NCBI GenBank assembly: GCA_944392235.1
Contig: CALXVZ010000010.1
Location: forward strand, 1-39,614
Length of the DNA: 39,614 nucleotides
Source of the DNA: an uncultured Alphaproteobacteria bacterium
GTDB taxonomy: Bacteria > Pseudomonadota > Alphaproteobacteria > RF32 > CAG-239
Reading direction: 5' to 3'
The notes beneath the pieces were generated by a model. That model did no database searches, was not told the DNA's origin, and saw nothing but the letters and a program-made list of their open reading frames with translations. How positions within the stretch are numbered: the stretch's first letter is position 1; each line of letters starts with the position of its first letter. Shown here piece after piece: positions 15,904 to 24,420 of the stretch. A program made the position numbers and the translations under genes.

Positions 15904-16509
15904 CTATAAATCAGCAATAACCTGCATACTAATAATTTCATCTGGCTGGCTTACCATACCATTAAAGCCACCACCTTTTTTGATTTTATCTACAAATTCC
16001 ATACCGGAAACGACTTTACCCCAAACCGTATACTGTCCATCCAAATGCGGACAATCATCATAACAAATAAAGAATTGACTATCAGCAGAATCAGGATGCA
16101 TAGCACGAGCCATAGAAACAATACCTCTTGTATGCGGGATTGTATTAAATTCAGCCTTCAATTTTTTACCACTACCACCTGTTCCATTTCCTAGAGGGCA
16201 ACCTGTCTGAGCCATAAAACCTTCAATAACGCGGTGAAATTTTAAACCATTATAAAATCCTTGTCGAACCAATTCTTTTATTCTGGCAACATGATTTGGA
16301 GCCGCATCTGGATACATTTCAATAACAACATCCCCATCTTTTAATTTTAAAACCAGAGCATTTTCAGGATCTGTTACATTATAAGAATATTTCATTTTCT
16401 TTCCTCTTGTTTCACTAACACCAATTTTTTTAGTATCATCAGCTGTTAGATTTTTGGTATCACTCTTATCCAAACTTTTTGTTTCACTTTTTCCTAAAAT
16501 ATTAGACAT
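15904..16509 (-). CDS. Cyclophilin-type peptidyl-prolyl isomerase with octapeptide N-extension
   Basis: Cis-trans prolyl isomerase. The cyclophilin core spans about 50-200 with the catalytic Arg in FHRVIEGFMAQTGCP, and SQFFICYDD and LDGQYTVWGKVVSG are intact. No signal peptide is present, so it is probably cytosolic. Residues 6-37 form four 8-residue repeats: GKSETKSL, DKSDTKNL, TADDTKKI, GVSETRGK. A second start at Met39 (16395) has its own AGAGGAAAG ribosome site encoded within the last repeat, and the first start has GGGAG, so two protein forms are possible. The gene interrupts the usual ruvC-ruvA order. Confidence 0.9.
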   Translation of the reverse strand: MSNILGKSETKSLDKSDTKNLTADDTKKIGVSETRGKKMKYSYNVTDPENALVLKLKDGDVVIEMYPDAAPNHVARIKELVRQGFYNGLKFHRVIEGFMAQTGCPLGNGTGGSGKKLKAEFNTIPHTRGIVSMARAMHPDSADSQFFICYDDCPHLDGQYTVWGKVVSGMEFVDKIKKGGGFNGMVSQPDEIISMQVIADL

Positions 16510-16572
16510 CTCTAGCTCCCTATATATTTCTATAATAAAACTTACCTCTGGCTAATATTTAGGAATTTATTT

Positions 16573-17514
16573 TTAATGATTCAAGACGTAATCAACTCTT
16601 TCTTCTGCTGATAAACCGGAAGGATAAGTCTCATCAATTTCTTGCAACCGACTCTTCAAACCTTTACCGTTCGCTATCTGGATAGCCAATCCCGGACGAG
16701 CATTAACTTCTAACATCATCGGACCACGATTCTCATCTAATACAATATCAGCCCCTAAATAACCGAGTCCAGTCATATCATAAGCCAAAGAACCTATAAT
16801 CAAATGTTCCCTCCAAAAAGGAACTTTTAAATCCATTAAATTAGCATGTGTATCAGGATGTTGTAAAATTGGTTTATTATGCATAACTGCCTTCAAAGGA
16901 CAACCTGTACTTACATCTAAACCAACACCAACTGCACCTTGGTGTAAGTTAGCACGACCGCCAGATTCTTTAGTAGCTAATCGCATCATAACCATTGCAG
17001 GAAATCCCTTATAAACGATGACACGCACATCTGGAACACCATGATAACTAAAATTTTTAAACACATCACTAAAATTAACCGCCTCTTCTATAAGAGCCAC
17101 ATCATATTTTCCACCTAAACTAAATAATCCGCTTAATGTGTTAGAAATATGTTGATAGACATCTTTAAAAGACAAAACATCACCGGAAGCACTATAAAAA
17201 TGTTCCGCATCATATTTTTTAATAACCAGAACACCCTTACCACCGCTACCATGAGCAGGTTTAATAACAAATGTATCATACCCTTTAACGATATCTAAAA
17301 GATTTTTAACCTGATATTGAAATTCAATAATTCCAATCATTTTCGGAGTATTAATATTGATGCTATTAGCAAGTCTTTTCGTTTTAACTTTATCATCAAC
17401 CAAAGTATAGAGAGAGCGTTTATTGTATTTCGCGATAACCGAATAGTTTCGGTCATTCATTCCTAAAACACCATTCTCACGTAATTTTTTTCCGTTAAAA
17501 AGCCACTCAAACAT
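16573..17514 (-). CDS. RimK-like ATP-grasp ligase of the 7TM-transglutaminase cluster
   Basis: ATP-grasp protein annotated in relatives as alpha-L-glutamate ligase-like. FVIKPAHGSGGKGVLVI is the glycine-rich nucleotide-binding loop, and MMLEVNARPGLAIQIAN carries the metal-binding Glu and Asn. The start at 17514 has AAGGAT upstream and lies one base after the stop of the 7TM gene; a frame extension to 17544 would overlap it. The three genes (retropepsin-like lipoprotein, inactive-transglutaminase 7TM protein, this ligase) recur together in many proteobacteria and have been linked to osmotic tolerance and envelope homeostasis in Pseudomonas. The acceptor substrate of this protein is not known to me. 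Confidence 0.85.
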   Translation of the reverse strand: MFEWLFNGKKLRENGVLGMNDRNYSVIAKYNKRSLYTLVDDKVKTKRLANSININTPKMIGIIEFQYQVKNLLDIVKGYDTFVIKPAHGSGGKGVLVIKKYDAEHFYSASGDVLSFKDVYQHISNTLSGLFSLGGKYDVALIEEAVNFSDVFKNFSYHGVPDVRVIVYKGFPAMVMMRLATKESGGRANLHQGAVGVGLDVSTGCPLKAVMHNKPILQHPDTHANLMDLKVPFWREHLIIGSLAYDMTGLGYLGADIVLDENRGPMMLEVNARPGLAIQIANGKGLKSRLQEIDETYPSGLSAEERVDYVLNH

Positions 17515-17515
17515 A

Positions 17516-19060
17516 TCAGTTATCCTTATGAATAAGCGGAGCAAAACGCATTAATTCCGTCAAGCGATACCCAGTATAAGTCCCCAATAACATCACAATA
17601 AATAAAATAACCAAATTAAGCTCATTAAAAGCAAACATAACGTGACGAACATATTCATTACTAATAACAAAATAAGTAACTACAGCTGTTATAAATGTAA
17701 ATAAAATTTCTTTCAATGTATTAACAGCTCCTTCTTCTTCCCAAGTAATGGAAGCACGTTCGATAATCCAAGCTGTAATAATAATTGGAAAGAAAATAGC
17801 CGAACTTACAATAGAATAATTAAATCTATAACCAACAACCGTTAAACATTGAATAAGCAAAATAACAAAAATAACAACAAATGAAATTCTAGGAACTAGC
17901 AACAGATTTAATTTTGCCACTACAGATCTCATTACTAACCCTAAAGCAATCATAACAGAGAAACAAATCAACCCAGGCCAAAATCCAGTTCTTACCAAAG
18001 ACATAGCAAGTAACATCGGAGTAAACGTCCCCATAGTAGAAACACCTATAATATTACGCATAATAACAACCACTAGAATTGCCAGCGGAAAAATCATCAA
18101 CCATTTCAATGTATTTTGTTCAAAAACCGGTAATGTATACATAGAGTAATTATAGCTCCAAAGTTTATCGTTAGCTTTAGCACGATGCTCAGCCATTTTT
18201 AACGGAGATGCAACAGATTTCAAAACAGAGAATACGACTATAGAATCTTCTCCTCCTTTAACATCCAAGAGAGAAACTCCTCCACGTTGAACAATAACCC
18301 AATTTTTAGGAAGACCTATTTTAGCCGATACCAAATCATATAATTTCCATCGCCCATCTAAATAAGCCTCTAACATAATATCAGGCTTTTCTGTTTTACG
18401 TCCTTCTTCAAGTTTAATAGTTCTGGCAATTCGAGCAGGAATTCTTTTATAAGCAAGAACTTGAATAACTTTTTCTGCAAACTCTTTAGTAGTATGAGTA
18501 ATAGGCAAAATTAAGCTCATAGTTGGATTATTTACTTCTTGATTAACCGCCAAAATTGCTTTTTGAACTTTATCTCCTTTCTGATTTTGAGATAATTTCC
18601 AAATTTTACTCATCTGTAAACGCTCTTCATCAGATAAGATTGGTCTTTCGACTTTAGCTGGCACCAAAGAGTTAAGAGCCACATTTTGAGCATCATCATA
18701 AATACTTAAACGATAATATAAATTTTGTTTTCCTGTTTTAAGAGGAGCGGTCATAATAACACGACTATTTACTTTATCACGTGTAATTTCATAACCTTTT
18801 GCAACAACTTCTTCGCTAAGTATTTTAAAACCATCTTTATCATTAGGAACAGCCAAAGAAACTTTTACATTTTCCCCTAAGGCATTAAATGAAACTTTAG
18901 CATCAACGGTCCAAACATCAGTAACAGCTTTAGGAGACAAAGAAAATCCCCAATATTTAACTTTATAATAAATACTATATGCTGAATATACAATCGCACA
19001 AAGTAATAAAAAACTTAAAACTTTTCTTATTGTAAAAAATCTAGCCAAGTTCAATTTCAT
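17516..19060 (-). CDS. Inactive transglutaminase fused to 7 transmembrane helices
   Basis: Membrane protein of about 514 residues. An N-terminal anchor (about 11-30) is followed by a periplasmic region containing a transglutaminase-like fold without an evident Cys-His-Asp triad (QVLAYKRIPARIARTIKLEEGRK, split naturally around 205-227; DGRWKLYDLVSAKIGLP). The C-terminal half from about 320 has seven hydrophobic segments. The combination matches the Transglut_i_TM plus 7TM_transglut architecture. Two ATGs lie six bases apart; 19060 is preferred because AGGA is nine bases upstream. It is the middle gene of a tight three-gene unit: 15 bases after the protease gene and one base before the ligase. 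Confidence 0.88.
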   Translation of the reverse strand: MKLNLARFFTIRKVLSFLLLCAIVYSAYSIYYKVKYWGFSLSPKAVTDVWTVDAKVSFNALGENVKVSLAVPNDKDGFKILSEEVVAKGYEITRDKVNSRVIMTAPLKTGKQNLYYRLSIYDDAQNVALNSLVPAKVERPILSDEERLQMSKIWKLSQNQKGDKVQKAILAVNQEVNNPTMSLILPITHTTKEFAEKVIQVLAYKRIPARIARTIKLEEGRKTEKPDIMLEAYLDGRWKLYDLVSAKIGLPKNWVIVQRGGVSLLDVKGGEDSIVVFSVLKSVASPLKMAEHRAKANDKLWSYNYSMYTLPVFEQNTLKWLMIFPLAILVVVIMRNIIGVSTMGTFTPMLLAMSLVRTGFWPGLICFSVMIALGLVMRSVVAKLNLLLVPRISFVVIFVILLIQCLTVVGYRFNYSIVSSAIFFPIIITAWIIERASITWEEEGAVNTLKEILFTFITAVVTYFVISNEYVRHVMFAFNELNLVILFIVMLLGTYTGYRLTELMRFAPLIHKDN

Positions 19061-19075
19061 AATCATTCATCCTAG

Positions 19076-19606
19076 TTAGTTCAAAGTATAAGAAGTGGAT
19101 GTATCAACCAAAAAACGTCCTGTTAAGATATTACGTCCAACAAGTCCTTGATAATCAAAATTTGACCGATCCGCAATAGAGAAGACAGCAGAAAAAACTT
19201 CCCCCCCCATTTTCACATCCATTTTCACAGCTTTACGACTTTCATCTTTTCCAGCACGTTTAACTTTAAAAGAGCGTTCAATTTTCTTTTCAAAAACATG
19301 TTCTTCACCTGTTTTACGATTCTTCAATTTAAAAGCCACCCATTTTTCACCATCACGCTCAAAATACTCAACATCCTGACAATCTAAAGAAGAAGTTGTC
19401 GCACCTGTATCAATTCTTGCAGCAAAAGGGGATTTCATTGGTAAGAAATAAATTGGTTCAACTTCACCAATAATTGGCAAATGAGCTTTTTCCACAACAA
19501 CCTCCTGAGTTGTATTAACATTATGAACAACTGCCGGAACAATAACCTGCTTAGATTGACAAGCAGAAACAATCATCAATAAAAACAACAAATAAAGCTT
19601 TCGCAT
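19076..19606 (-). CDS. Retropepsin-like lipoprotein (family annotated 'ATP-dependent zinc protease')
   Basis: Exported protein, 176 residues from the chosen start. The signal peptide MRKLYLLFLLMIVSAC ends in a lipobox (VSAC), predicting a lipidated Cys16. The core carries RIDTGATTSSL with Asp66-Thr-Gly-Ala, the active-site loop of retropepsin-like aspartic proteases, and VGRNILTGRFLVD near the end. Relatives are grouped in PF05618 and COG4067; the zinc-protease name appears to be historical. An AAAGG site lies 12 bases upstream. It heads the unit with the 7TM protein and ATP-grasp ligase, suggesting regulated periplasmic proteolysis of a partner (inference). Confidence 0.85.
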   Translation of the reverse strand: MRKLYLLFLLMIVSACQSKQVIVPAVVHNVNTTQEVVVEKAHLPIIGEVEPIYFLPMKSPFAARIDTGATTSSLDCQDVEYFERDGEKWVAFKLKNRKTGEEHVFEKKIERSFKVKRAGKDESRKAVKMDVKMGGEVFSAVFSIADRSNFDYQGLVGRNILTGRFLVDTSTSYTLN

Positions 19607-19758
19607 ACTAGTATAAGACCTTTCTTCATTTCCAAATAAAAACAATTATTGTCTACATATTCTCTTTTTAAAGAAGAAACATCAATAAAATACCATTAAT
19701 ACACAGCGAAAAAAAATTTTTAGAATATAATTTTCCCTCAAAACATCATCATACAAGA

Positions 19759-19786
19759 AAATACATTGTATTTAAACAATGTATTT
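19759..19786 (-). terminator. Hairpin downstream of porin, with an interspersed repeat
   Basis: AAATACATTG pairs with CAATGTATTT (ten pairs, eight-base loop), 36 bases past the porin stop; the T run after it is short. The 19-base string TTTAAACAATGTATTTAAA at 19771-19789 recurs exactly at 28892-28910, again just past a minus-strand gene. Confidence 0.5.
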
Positions 19787-19822
19787 AAATAGGTTTTAAA
19801 GAACCAAATATATTATATAAAT

Positions 19823-20953
19823 TTAGAAAAACACTGTTGCTCTTAAACTTGCAACAACCCCATAATCAGATTTTTGATTTAACGCAGGATTTATATATAA
19901 CTGAACATCAGGAGTAATCGTCATTATATCCCCTATTCCCCAAGCCCAATAAGCTTCAATTATCTGTTCGGCCTTATGGGAGAGAGGTTCTCCGACAGTC
20001 GATTGATCAATTTTATTATACGCATAAGCTAATCCAATTTGATCTAAAGGGTTCCTATCTAAAGGATTATTATACACCCCACCCAAAACCCAAGACTGAC
20101 TAATTTCCTCAACATTACCACTAACTTCATTTAATCGAGCAAAAACACTAAATTTATTACCTAAATTTTGAGAAAAGTTCAAAGACCAACCATGCGTTGA
20201 TTGAGGCTGCTCACTAACAGCAGGTTGATTATACACCAATAACGAAATCTCAGTATCACCTATTCCTTCTATAGTAGGAGTATAAGAAACATAACCAAAT
20301 GACGTATAATGATTTTCATCCAAATGACTAACTCTTATACTTGGAGCATCAACATTAGTAGCATCTTGCCCGCCAAATACAACAGTCCAATCATTATTTG
20401 GAGTGATTTGAACATAACCACCTACTCCTGCTGCCGAATATGTTGCTGATGCATTTTGCGCCAAAGCATCATTCAAGAAATTAACTTGTTGATTTGAATC
20501 ATAATTCGTCCCATCAAAATTTCCCAAAGGAAACTGTCCAACAGCAAAAGATAACCAATTCCATTTGTCTGGCAATTGATATGTATAATAAAGCTCATTA
20601 AATTGACTAATTTTATTCTCTGAATCATTAATACCTGTCACATAACCAGAATTATTTGCTAAATCACTAGCATCATGATTTCCGTAACGAATAATTGTAT
20701 ATGCAAAATTTAAAGTTCCAATTCCATAACTGTTATCAAACATCGTCCACAAAAATTCCGGAGATAAATCAGCCTGAAAAACACTATTTTTACCATTAGG
20801 ACTAGTTCTCTGCCCCAAAACAGAAACATCAAAACTATAATCAAAACCATATTTTTGATTAAATTCATTTTTAAAATGTTGATATTCTGATATTAAATTT
20901 TCAGCACTAATATTTTCAGAACACATGAAACATAATAAAGCTAAAGCAAGCAC
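19823..20953 (-). CDS. OprB-like carbohydrate-selective porin
   Basis: Outer-membrane beta-barrel of about 376 residues. The sequence alternates aromatic and polar strands, contains LSFAVGQFPLGNFDGTNYDSN near the middle, and ends TPDVQLYINPALN ... LRATVFF with a terminal Phe, as in OprB-family porins that pass sugars. A signal peptide (KNKIVLALALLCFMCSENISA) is seen only if translation begins before the GTG at 20953. In-frame codons upstream are ATA, ATA, GAG, GTT, AAA, AAT, AAA, ATA after a TAG stop, with no ATG. So either GTG 20953 is used, far (14 bases) from GAGG, or a non-standard codon is. The nucleotide start is uncertain; the family call is firmer. Confidence 0.82.
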   Translation of the reverse strand: MLALALLCFMCSENISAENLISEYQHFKNEFNQKYGFDYSFDVSVLGQRTSPNGKNSVFQADLSPEFLWTMFDNSYGIGTLNFAYTIIRYGNHDASDLANNSGYVTGINDSENKISQFNELYYTYQLPDKWNWLSFAVGQFPLGNFDGTNYDSNQQVNFLNDALAQNASATYSAAGVGGYVQITPNNDWTVVFGGQDATNVDAPSIRVSHLDENHYTSFGYVSYTPTIEGIGDTEISLLVYNQPAVSEQPQSTHGWSLNFSQNLGNKFSVFARLNEVSGNVEEISQSWVLGGVYNNPLDRNPLDQIGLAYAYNKIDQSTVGEPLSHKAEQIIEAYWAWGIGDIMTITPDVQLYINPALNQKSDYGVVASLRATVFF

Positions 20954-21030
20954 TATTTTATTTTTAACCTCTATTATCTAGCTGTATAAAACCAATAAAA
21001 CGGATATAACTCTTAAAAGTTTGAATAAAA

Positions 21031-21073
21031 GGGGGTTACTCAAAAAAACACTTGAAGAGGAACAAAAACCCCC
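21031..21073 (+). promoter_or_regulatory. GC-rich hairpin in ruvA leader
   Basis: GGGGGTT (21031-21037) pairs with AACCCCC (21067-21073) around a 29-base loop, 30 bases before the ruvA start. Such a stem is unusual in this AT-rich DNA and could modulate ruvAB expression. Confidence 0.4.
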
Positions 21074-21102
21074 GTAAGGTAAAGAAAGATAAAGGAAAAA
21101 AG

Positions 21103-21792
21103 ATGATAGCAAAATTAAAAGGAATAATAGATAATATCGGTGAAGACTGCTGCATTATTGACGTTAACGGAGTTGGCTACCTAGTCAATATGTCTTCTCG
21201 ATCTCTAAGCAAGCTAAAACAAGGCGAATACGCTTCGTTACTGATAGAGACTGTAATAAAAGAAGATAGTATAACACTCTTTGGATTTCAAAATCCTTGG
21301 GAAAAAGAATGGTTTAACACACTCACTAAAATACAAGGAGTTGGAGGAAAAGTATGTTTAAGCATTTTAAGCGCACTATCTCCTGCACAATTATCACAAG
21401 CTGTTGCAGCTCAAGATAAAAGCTCATTTTTGAGAGCATCTGGAGTTGGCCCAAAATTAGCTACCCGTCTTGTAACAGAATTAAAAGATAAAATTGTAAC
21501 CATTCCCGTCGAATATATTAATTCACCTGATTTAGATGACACTATAAAATCAGATACGGATAAAGAACCAACCAAAACAAATGAAAAAAACAAAACAAAT
21601 TCTTACACACAAGAATCTGATAACAAAACTTATAATAATACAGAAGATGTCACCTCTGCATTAACTAATTTAGGATATCAAAAAATTGATGCATATCGTG
21701 TGGCTACGGAAATCTGTTTAAATAATCCAGATGCAGATTTAGGCACATTGATACGTTTAGCCCTAAAAGAATTTAATCAACTGGAGAAATAG
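21103..21792 (+). CDS. ruvA: Holliday junction branch migration protein RuvA
   Basis: DNA-binding tetramer that holds the Holliday junction for Ruv[27 protein letters not shown] is the OB-fold start, followed by helix-hairpin-helix motifs ([14 protein letters not shown] and [20 protein letters not shown]) and the small C-terminal RuvB-binding domain ([12 protein letters not shown] to the end). The linker between them (about 145-180) is long, acidic and Asn/Thr-rich. Start 21103 has AAAGGA upstream and matches the family; the frame extends to 21052 but that extension is lysine-rich leader. 229 residues. Confidence 0.95.
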   Translation: MIAKLKGIIDNIGEDCCIIDVNGVGYLVNMSSRSLSKLKQGEYASLLIETVIKEDSITLFGFQNPWEKEWFNTLTKIQGVGGKVCLSILSALSPAQLSQAVAAQDKSSFLRASGVGPKLATRLVTELKDKIVTIPVEYINSPDLDDTIKSDTDKEPTKTNEKNKTNSYTQESDNKTYNNTEDVTSALTNLGYQKIDAYRVATEICLNNPDADLGTLIRLALKEFNQLEK

Positions 21793-21794
21793 TA

Positions 21795-22856
21795 ATGATA
21801 TCAGAAGAAAAAGAAAGAATAGTCAGTGCCCAAAAACTCTCCACAGATGAAAGTAATTCTCCTGCAGCAATAAATTTGCGCCCCACAACTTTAGATGAAT
21901 TCGTTGGTCAAGAAAAAGTATGCCAAAATTTAAAAGTGTTTATTCAATCAGCTAAAAGCCGAGGAGAAGTCCTTGATCACGTTTTGCTATATGGACCTCC
22001 AGGACTAGGAAAAACAACGCTATCAAACATAATTTCAAAAGAATTAGGAGTAGGTTTTAAGGCTACATCTGCCCCAATGATAACAAAATCAGGAGATTTA
22101 GCGGCAATTCTTACCAATCTGGAAGCAAGAGATGTCCTTTTTATAGATGAAATACATCGTCTCAACCCTGCTATAGAAGAAGTCCTTTACTCTGCAATGG
22201 AAGATTTTCAATTAGATATCATTATCGGAGAAGGACCTTCAGCACGTTCCGTAAAAATAGATTTACAACCTTTCACCTTAGTAGGAGCAACCACCCGCTC
22301 AGGATTAGTTTCCACCCCATTAAGAGAACGTTTTGGAATTCCTCTGCGTATGGATTTTTATAATCACGAAGATTTACAGAAAATTGTCCTAAGAGGAGCA
22401 CATTTATTAAATATGCCGATATCACAAGATGGAGCCATGGAAATAGCAAAACGCTCCAGAGGCACCCCTCGTATTGCGGGACGATTATTAAAACGAGTTC
22501 GAGATTTTGGAGCTGTTGCTGGAAATGTAGAAATAGATTCTGAAATAGCAGATAAAGCATTACGTCTACTAGATGTAGATGCCTACGGACTTGATGAATT
22601 TGATCGCAGATATCTAAATTGTATCGCCAAAAATTACGGTGGAGGTCCTGTTGGTGCCGATACTTTAGCAGCTGCTTTATCCGAAGAAAGAGATACAATA
22701 GAAGAAGTTATAGAACCGTATCTATTAAAACTAGGTTTTCTACAAAGAACCCCAAGAGGACGAGTTCTATCCGAACAAGGTTGCAAATATTTGGGAATTA
22801 GTAAATTCAAAAATAACAACAATCAATTTAGTTTTATGGATGATTTAGGGATTTAA
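21795..22856 (+). CDS. ruvB: Holliday junction ATP-dependent helicase RuvB
   Basis: AAA+ motor that drives branch migration with RuvA. Walker A is GPPGLGKT (67-74), Walker B is FIDEIHRL (117-124), the Arg-finger region is [18 protein letters not shown], and the C-terminal winged helix ends in [14 protein letters not shown]. The length of 353 is normal. The ATG comes two bases after the ruvA stop, so the pair is coupled. Confidence 0.97.
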   Translation: MISEEKERIVSAQKLSTDESNSPAAINLRPTTLDEFVGQEKVCQNLKVFIQSAKSRGEVLDHVLLYGPPGLGKTTLSNIISKELGVGFKATSAPMITKSGDLAAILTNLEARDVLFIDEIHRLNPAIEEVLYSAMEDFQLDIIIGEGPSARSVKIDLQPFTLVGATTRSGLVSTPLRERFGIPLRMDFYNHEDLQKIVLRGAHLLNMPISQDGAMEIAKRSRGTPRIAGRLLKRVRDFGAVAGNVEIDSEIADKALRLLDVDAYGLDEFDRRYLNCIAKNYGGGPVGADTLAAALSEERDTIEEVIEPYLLKLGFLQRTPRGRVLSEQGCKYLGISKFKNNNNQFSFMDDLGI

Positions 22857-22860
22857 GATA

Positions 22861-23298
22861 ATGACATACGAAACCAATACAATTACCGGAAAATTATTTG
22901 AAGATAAAACCTTTTCATTTCCAATTCGTATTTATTACGAAGACACAGATGCAGGTGGTATTGTATACTATGCCAACTACTTAAGATATGCAGAACGAGC
23001 ACGCACAGAATTTCTACGCCATTTAGGAATTAACCAAGAGGAAATGCTTAAACAGGAAGGAAAAGGCTTTGTAGTTAGAGATTGTCACATTAGCTATAAA
23101 TCGCCAGCTAAATTAGATGATGCCCTAAATGTAACCTGTAAAGTAACAGAAATAAAAGGAGCATCATTAAAAATGGAACAAAAACTATACAGAGGCGATA
23201 GCATTCTTTGTGAAATTGAAATTACTCTGGTATTTTTAAGTTTACCAGCAATGCGTCCAAGTAAAATTTCCCCAGAAATTCTTTCTTTACTCCAATAA
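22861..23298 (+). CDS. ybgC: YbgC-family acyl-CoA thioesterase
   Basis: Hotdog-fold thioesterase. YYEDTDAGGIVYYANYLRYAERARTEFLR is the family signature with catalytic Asp30. Compared with E. coli YbgC it carries about 12 extra N-terminal residues. It follows ruvB by four bases in the usual ruvAB-ybgC order, but the tolQRAB-pal genes that often follow are replaced here by convergent lptG four bases away. No terminator separates the two converging genes. Confidence 0.92.
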   Translation: MTYETNTITGKLFEDKTFSFPIRIYYEDTDAGGIVYYANYLRYAERARTEFLRHLGINQEEMLKQEGKGFVVRDCHISYKSPAKLDDALNVTCKVTEIKGASLKMEQKLYRGDSILCEIEITLVFLSLPAMRPSKISPEILSLLQ

Positions 23299-23302
23299 TT
23301 TT

Positions 23303-24409
23303 TTACTCTTCTTTATGTAAATAAACAGAGATACTGATTGAAGCAACAACTATAGCCGGCGCCCAAACCGCAAACCAAGCCGGAATATATGAATTCACCC
23401 CAAAAGCAGAAATAACCTGAGATGTAAAATACACAGTAAATCCTGTTGCTATACCAGAAACAATCATAAGCAAAACCCCACCTTGACGTTGGCTCGCTTT
23501 TAAAGAAAAGATTCCAGCCACCAAAACCATAGCCATAAGAAAGAAAGGCAATGCGATTAAGCTCAAGTATCTCATTTTATATCTCTGCACAGAAAAGCCA
23601 GAAGTTTCATAAAATTCAATTGTATCAGGCAAATTCCAAAAAGATATGGCTTCAGGATCAACAAAATTATCTTTAATACGTTGAATATTCATTTCTGTCG
23701 GATATTTAAGGCTATTCAATATTTCCGCTTGTTGTCCTGATTTATAAATACGAACATCTCGCAAGTTCAAATCACCTTCTTCAAGCGTAGCAACAAAAGC
23801 CTCTATACGACGTTTCACCTGTGTTTTAGCATCAACCTCAATAACACTAACATCGCGAAGCCAAAGAACACCATCTTGTAAATTCAAGCTACCTGCATTA
23901 ATAATAGCAATAGTATCTTCCCCTTTTCCTTCTCTTATCCATAATCCTTTATTTGAAAAAAGCATTGCATTCGGATTATCTGTAGAGAGTCTGTAGGACA
24001 TGGTTTCTTTTAGTTCAAATAATTTCGCAGAAATCGGATTAAAAATAGCAATCCAAAAAACACCAATAGCAAAAACAGCTAATAAAACAGGAGATAATAC
24101 TCCCCAAATAGAAACCCCTGTAGCTCGAATAATCACAAATTCATTAGTTTTGCTTAATCTCCAGAAAGCAATCATCGTAGAAACCATTACAATAAAAGGA
24201 ACAACCTTATCAACTGTTTCAGGCAATTTAGCTATAACATATTGCAACAAGAACCCCACAGAAACATCATGGCGACCGGAAGTTCTACGCAAAATCTCAA
24301 TCATATCAAACATCATAATGATTGCACAAATAACAGCCAAAACAAACAAAAAACTTACCACAGTCTGTTTAATAAGGTAAGAACCTAAAATAGAATTTGG
24401 TTTCATCAT
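23303..24409 (-). CDS. lptG: LPS export permease LptG
   Basis: Inner-membrane component of the LptB2FG lipopolysaccharide extractor (YjgP/YjgQ family). Three N-terminal helices, a periplasmic beta-jellyroll part (about 130-265) and three C-terminal helices are seen. TGFTVYFTSQVISAFG, followed by IPAWFAVWAPAIV, is closer to LptG than LptF. The usual neighbour lptF is not in the window. Two ATGs adjoin at the start; AGGA overlapping the cysK stop lies about eight bases upstream. It follows gmk and cysK in one tight run. Confidence 0.88.
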   Translation of the reverse strand: MMKPNSILGSYLIKQTVVSFLFVLAVICAIIMMFDMIEILRRTSGRHDVSVGFLLQYVIAKLPETVDKVVPFIVMVSTMIAFWRLSKTNEFVIIRATGVSIWGVLSPVLLAVFAIGVFWIAIFNPISAKLFELKETMSYRLSTDNPNAMLFSNKGLWIREGKGEDTIAIINAGSLNLQDGVLWLRDVSVIEVDAKTQVKRRIEAFVATLEEGDLNLRDVRIYKSGQQAEILNSLKYPTEMNIQRIKDNFVDPEAISFWNLPDTIEFYETSGFSVQRYKMRYLSLIALPFFLMAMVLVAGIFSLKASQRQGGVLLMIVSGIATGFTVYFTSQVISAFGVNSYIPAWFAVWAPAIVVASISISVYLHKEE

Positions 24410-24420
24410 CTTAAAAAATC

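Noticed and set aside
21052-21102. Lysine-rich N-terminal extension of RuvA
   Set aside because: RuvA homologues start MIAxLxG, and AAAGGA lies just before that ATG; the extension is part of the leader hairpin region.
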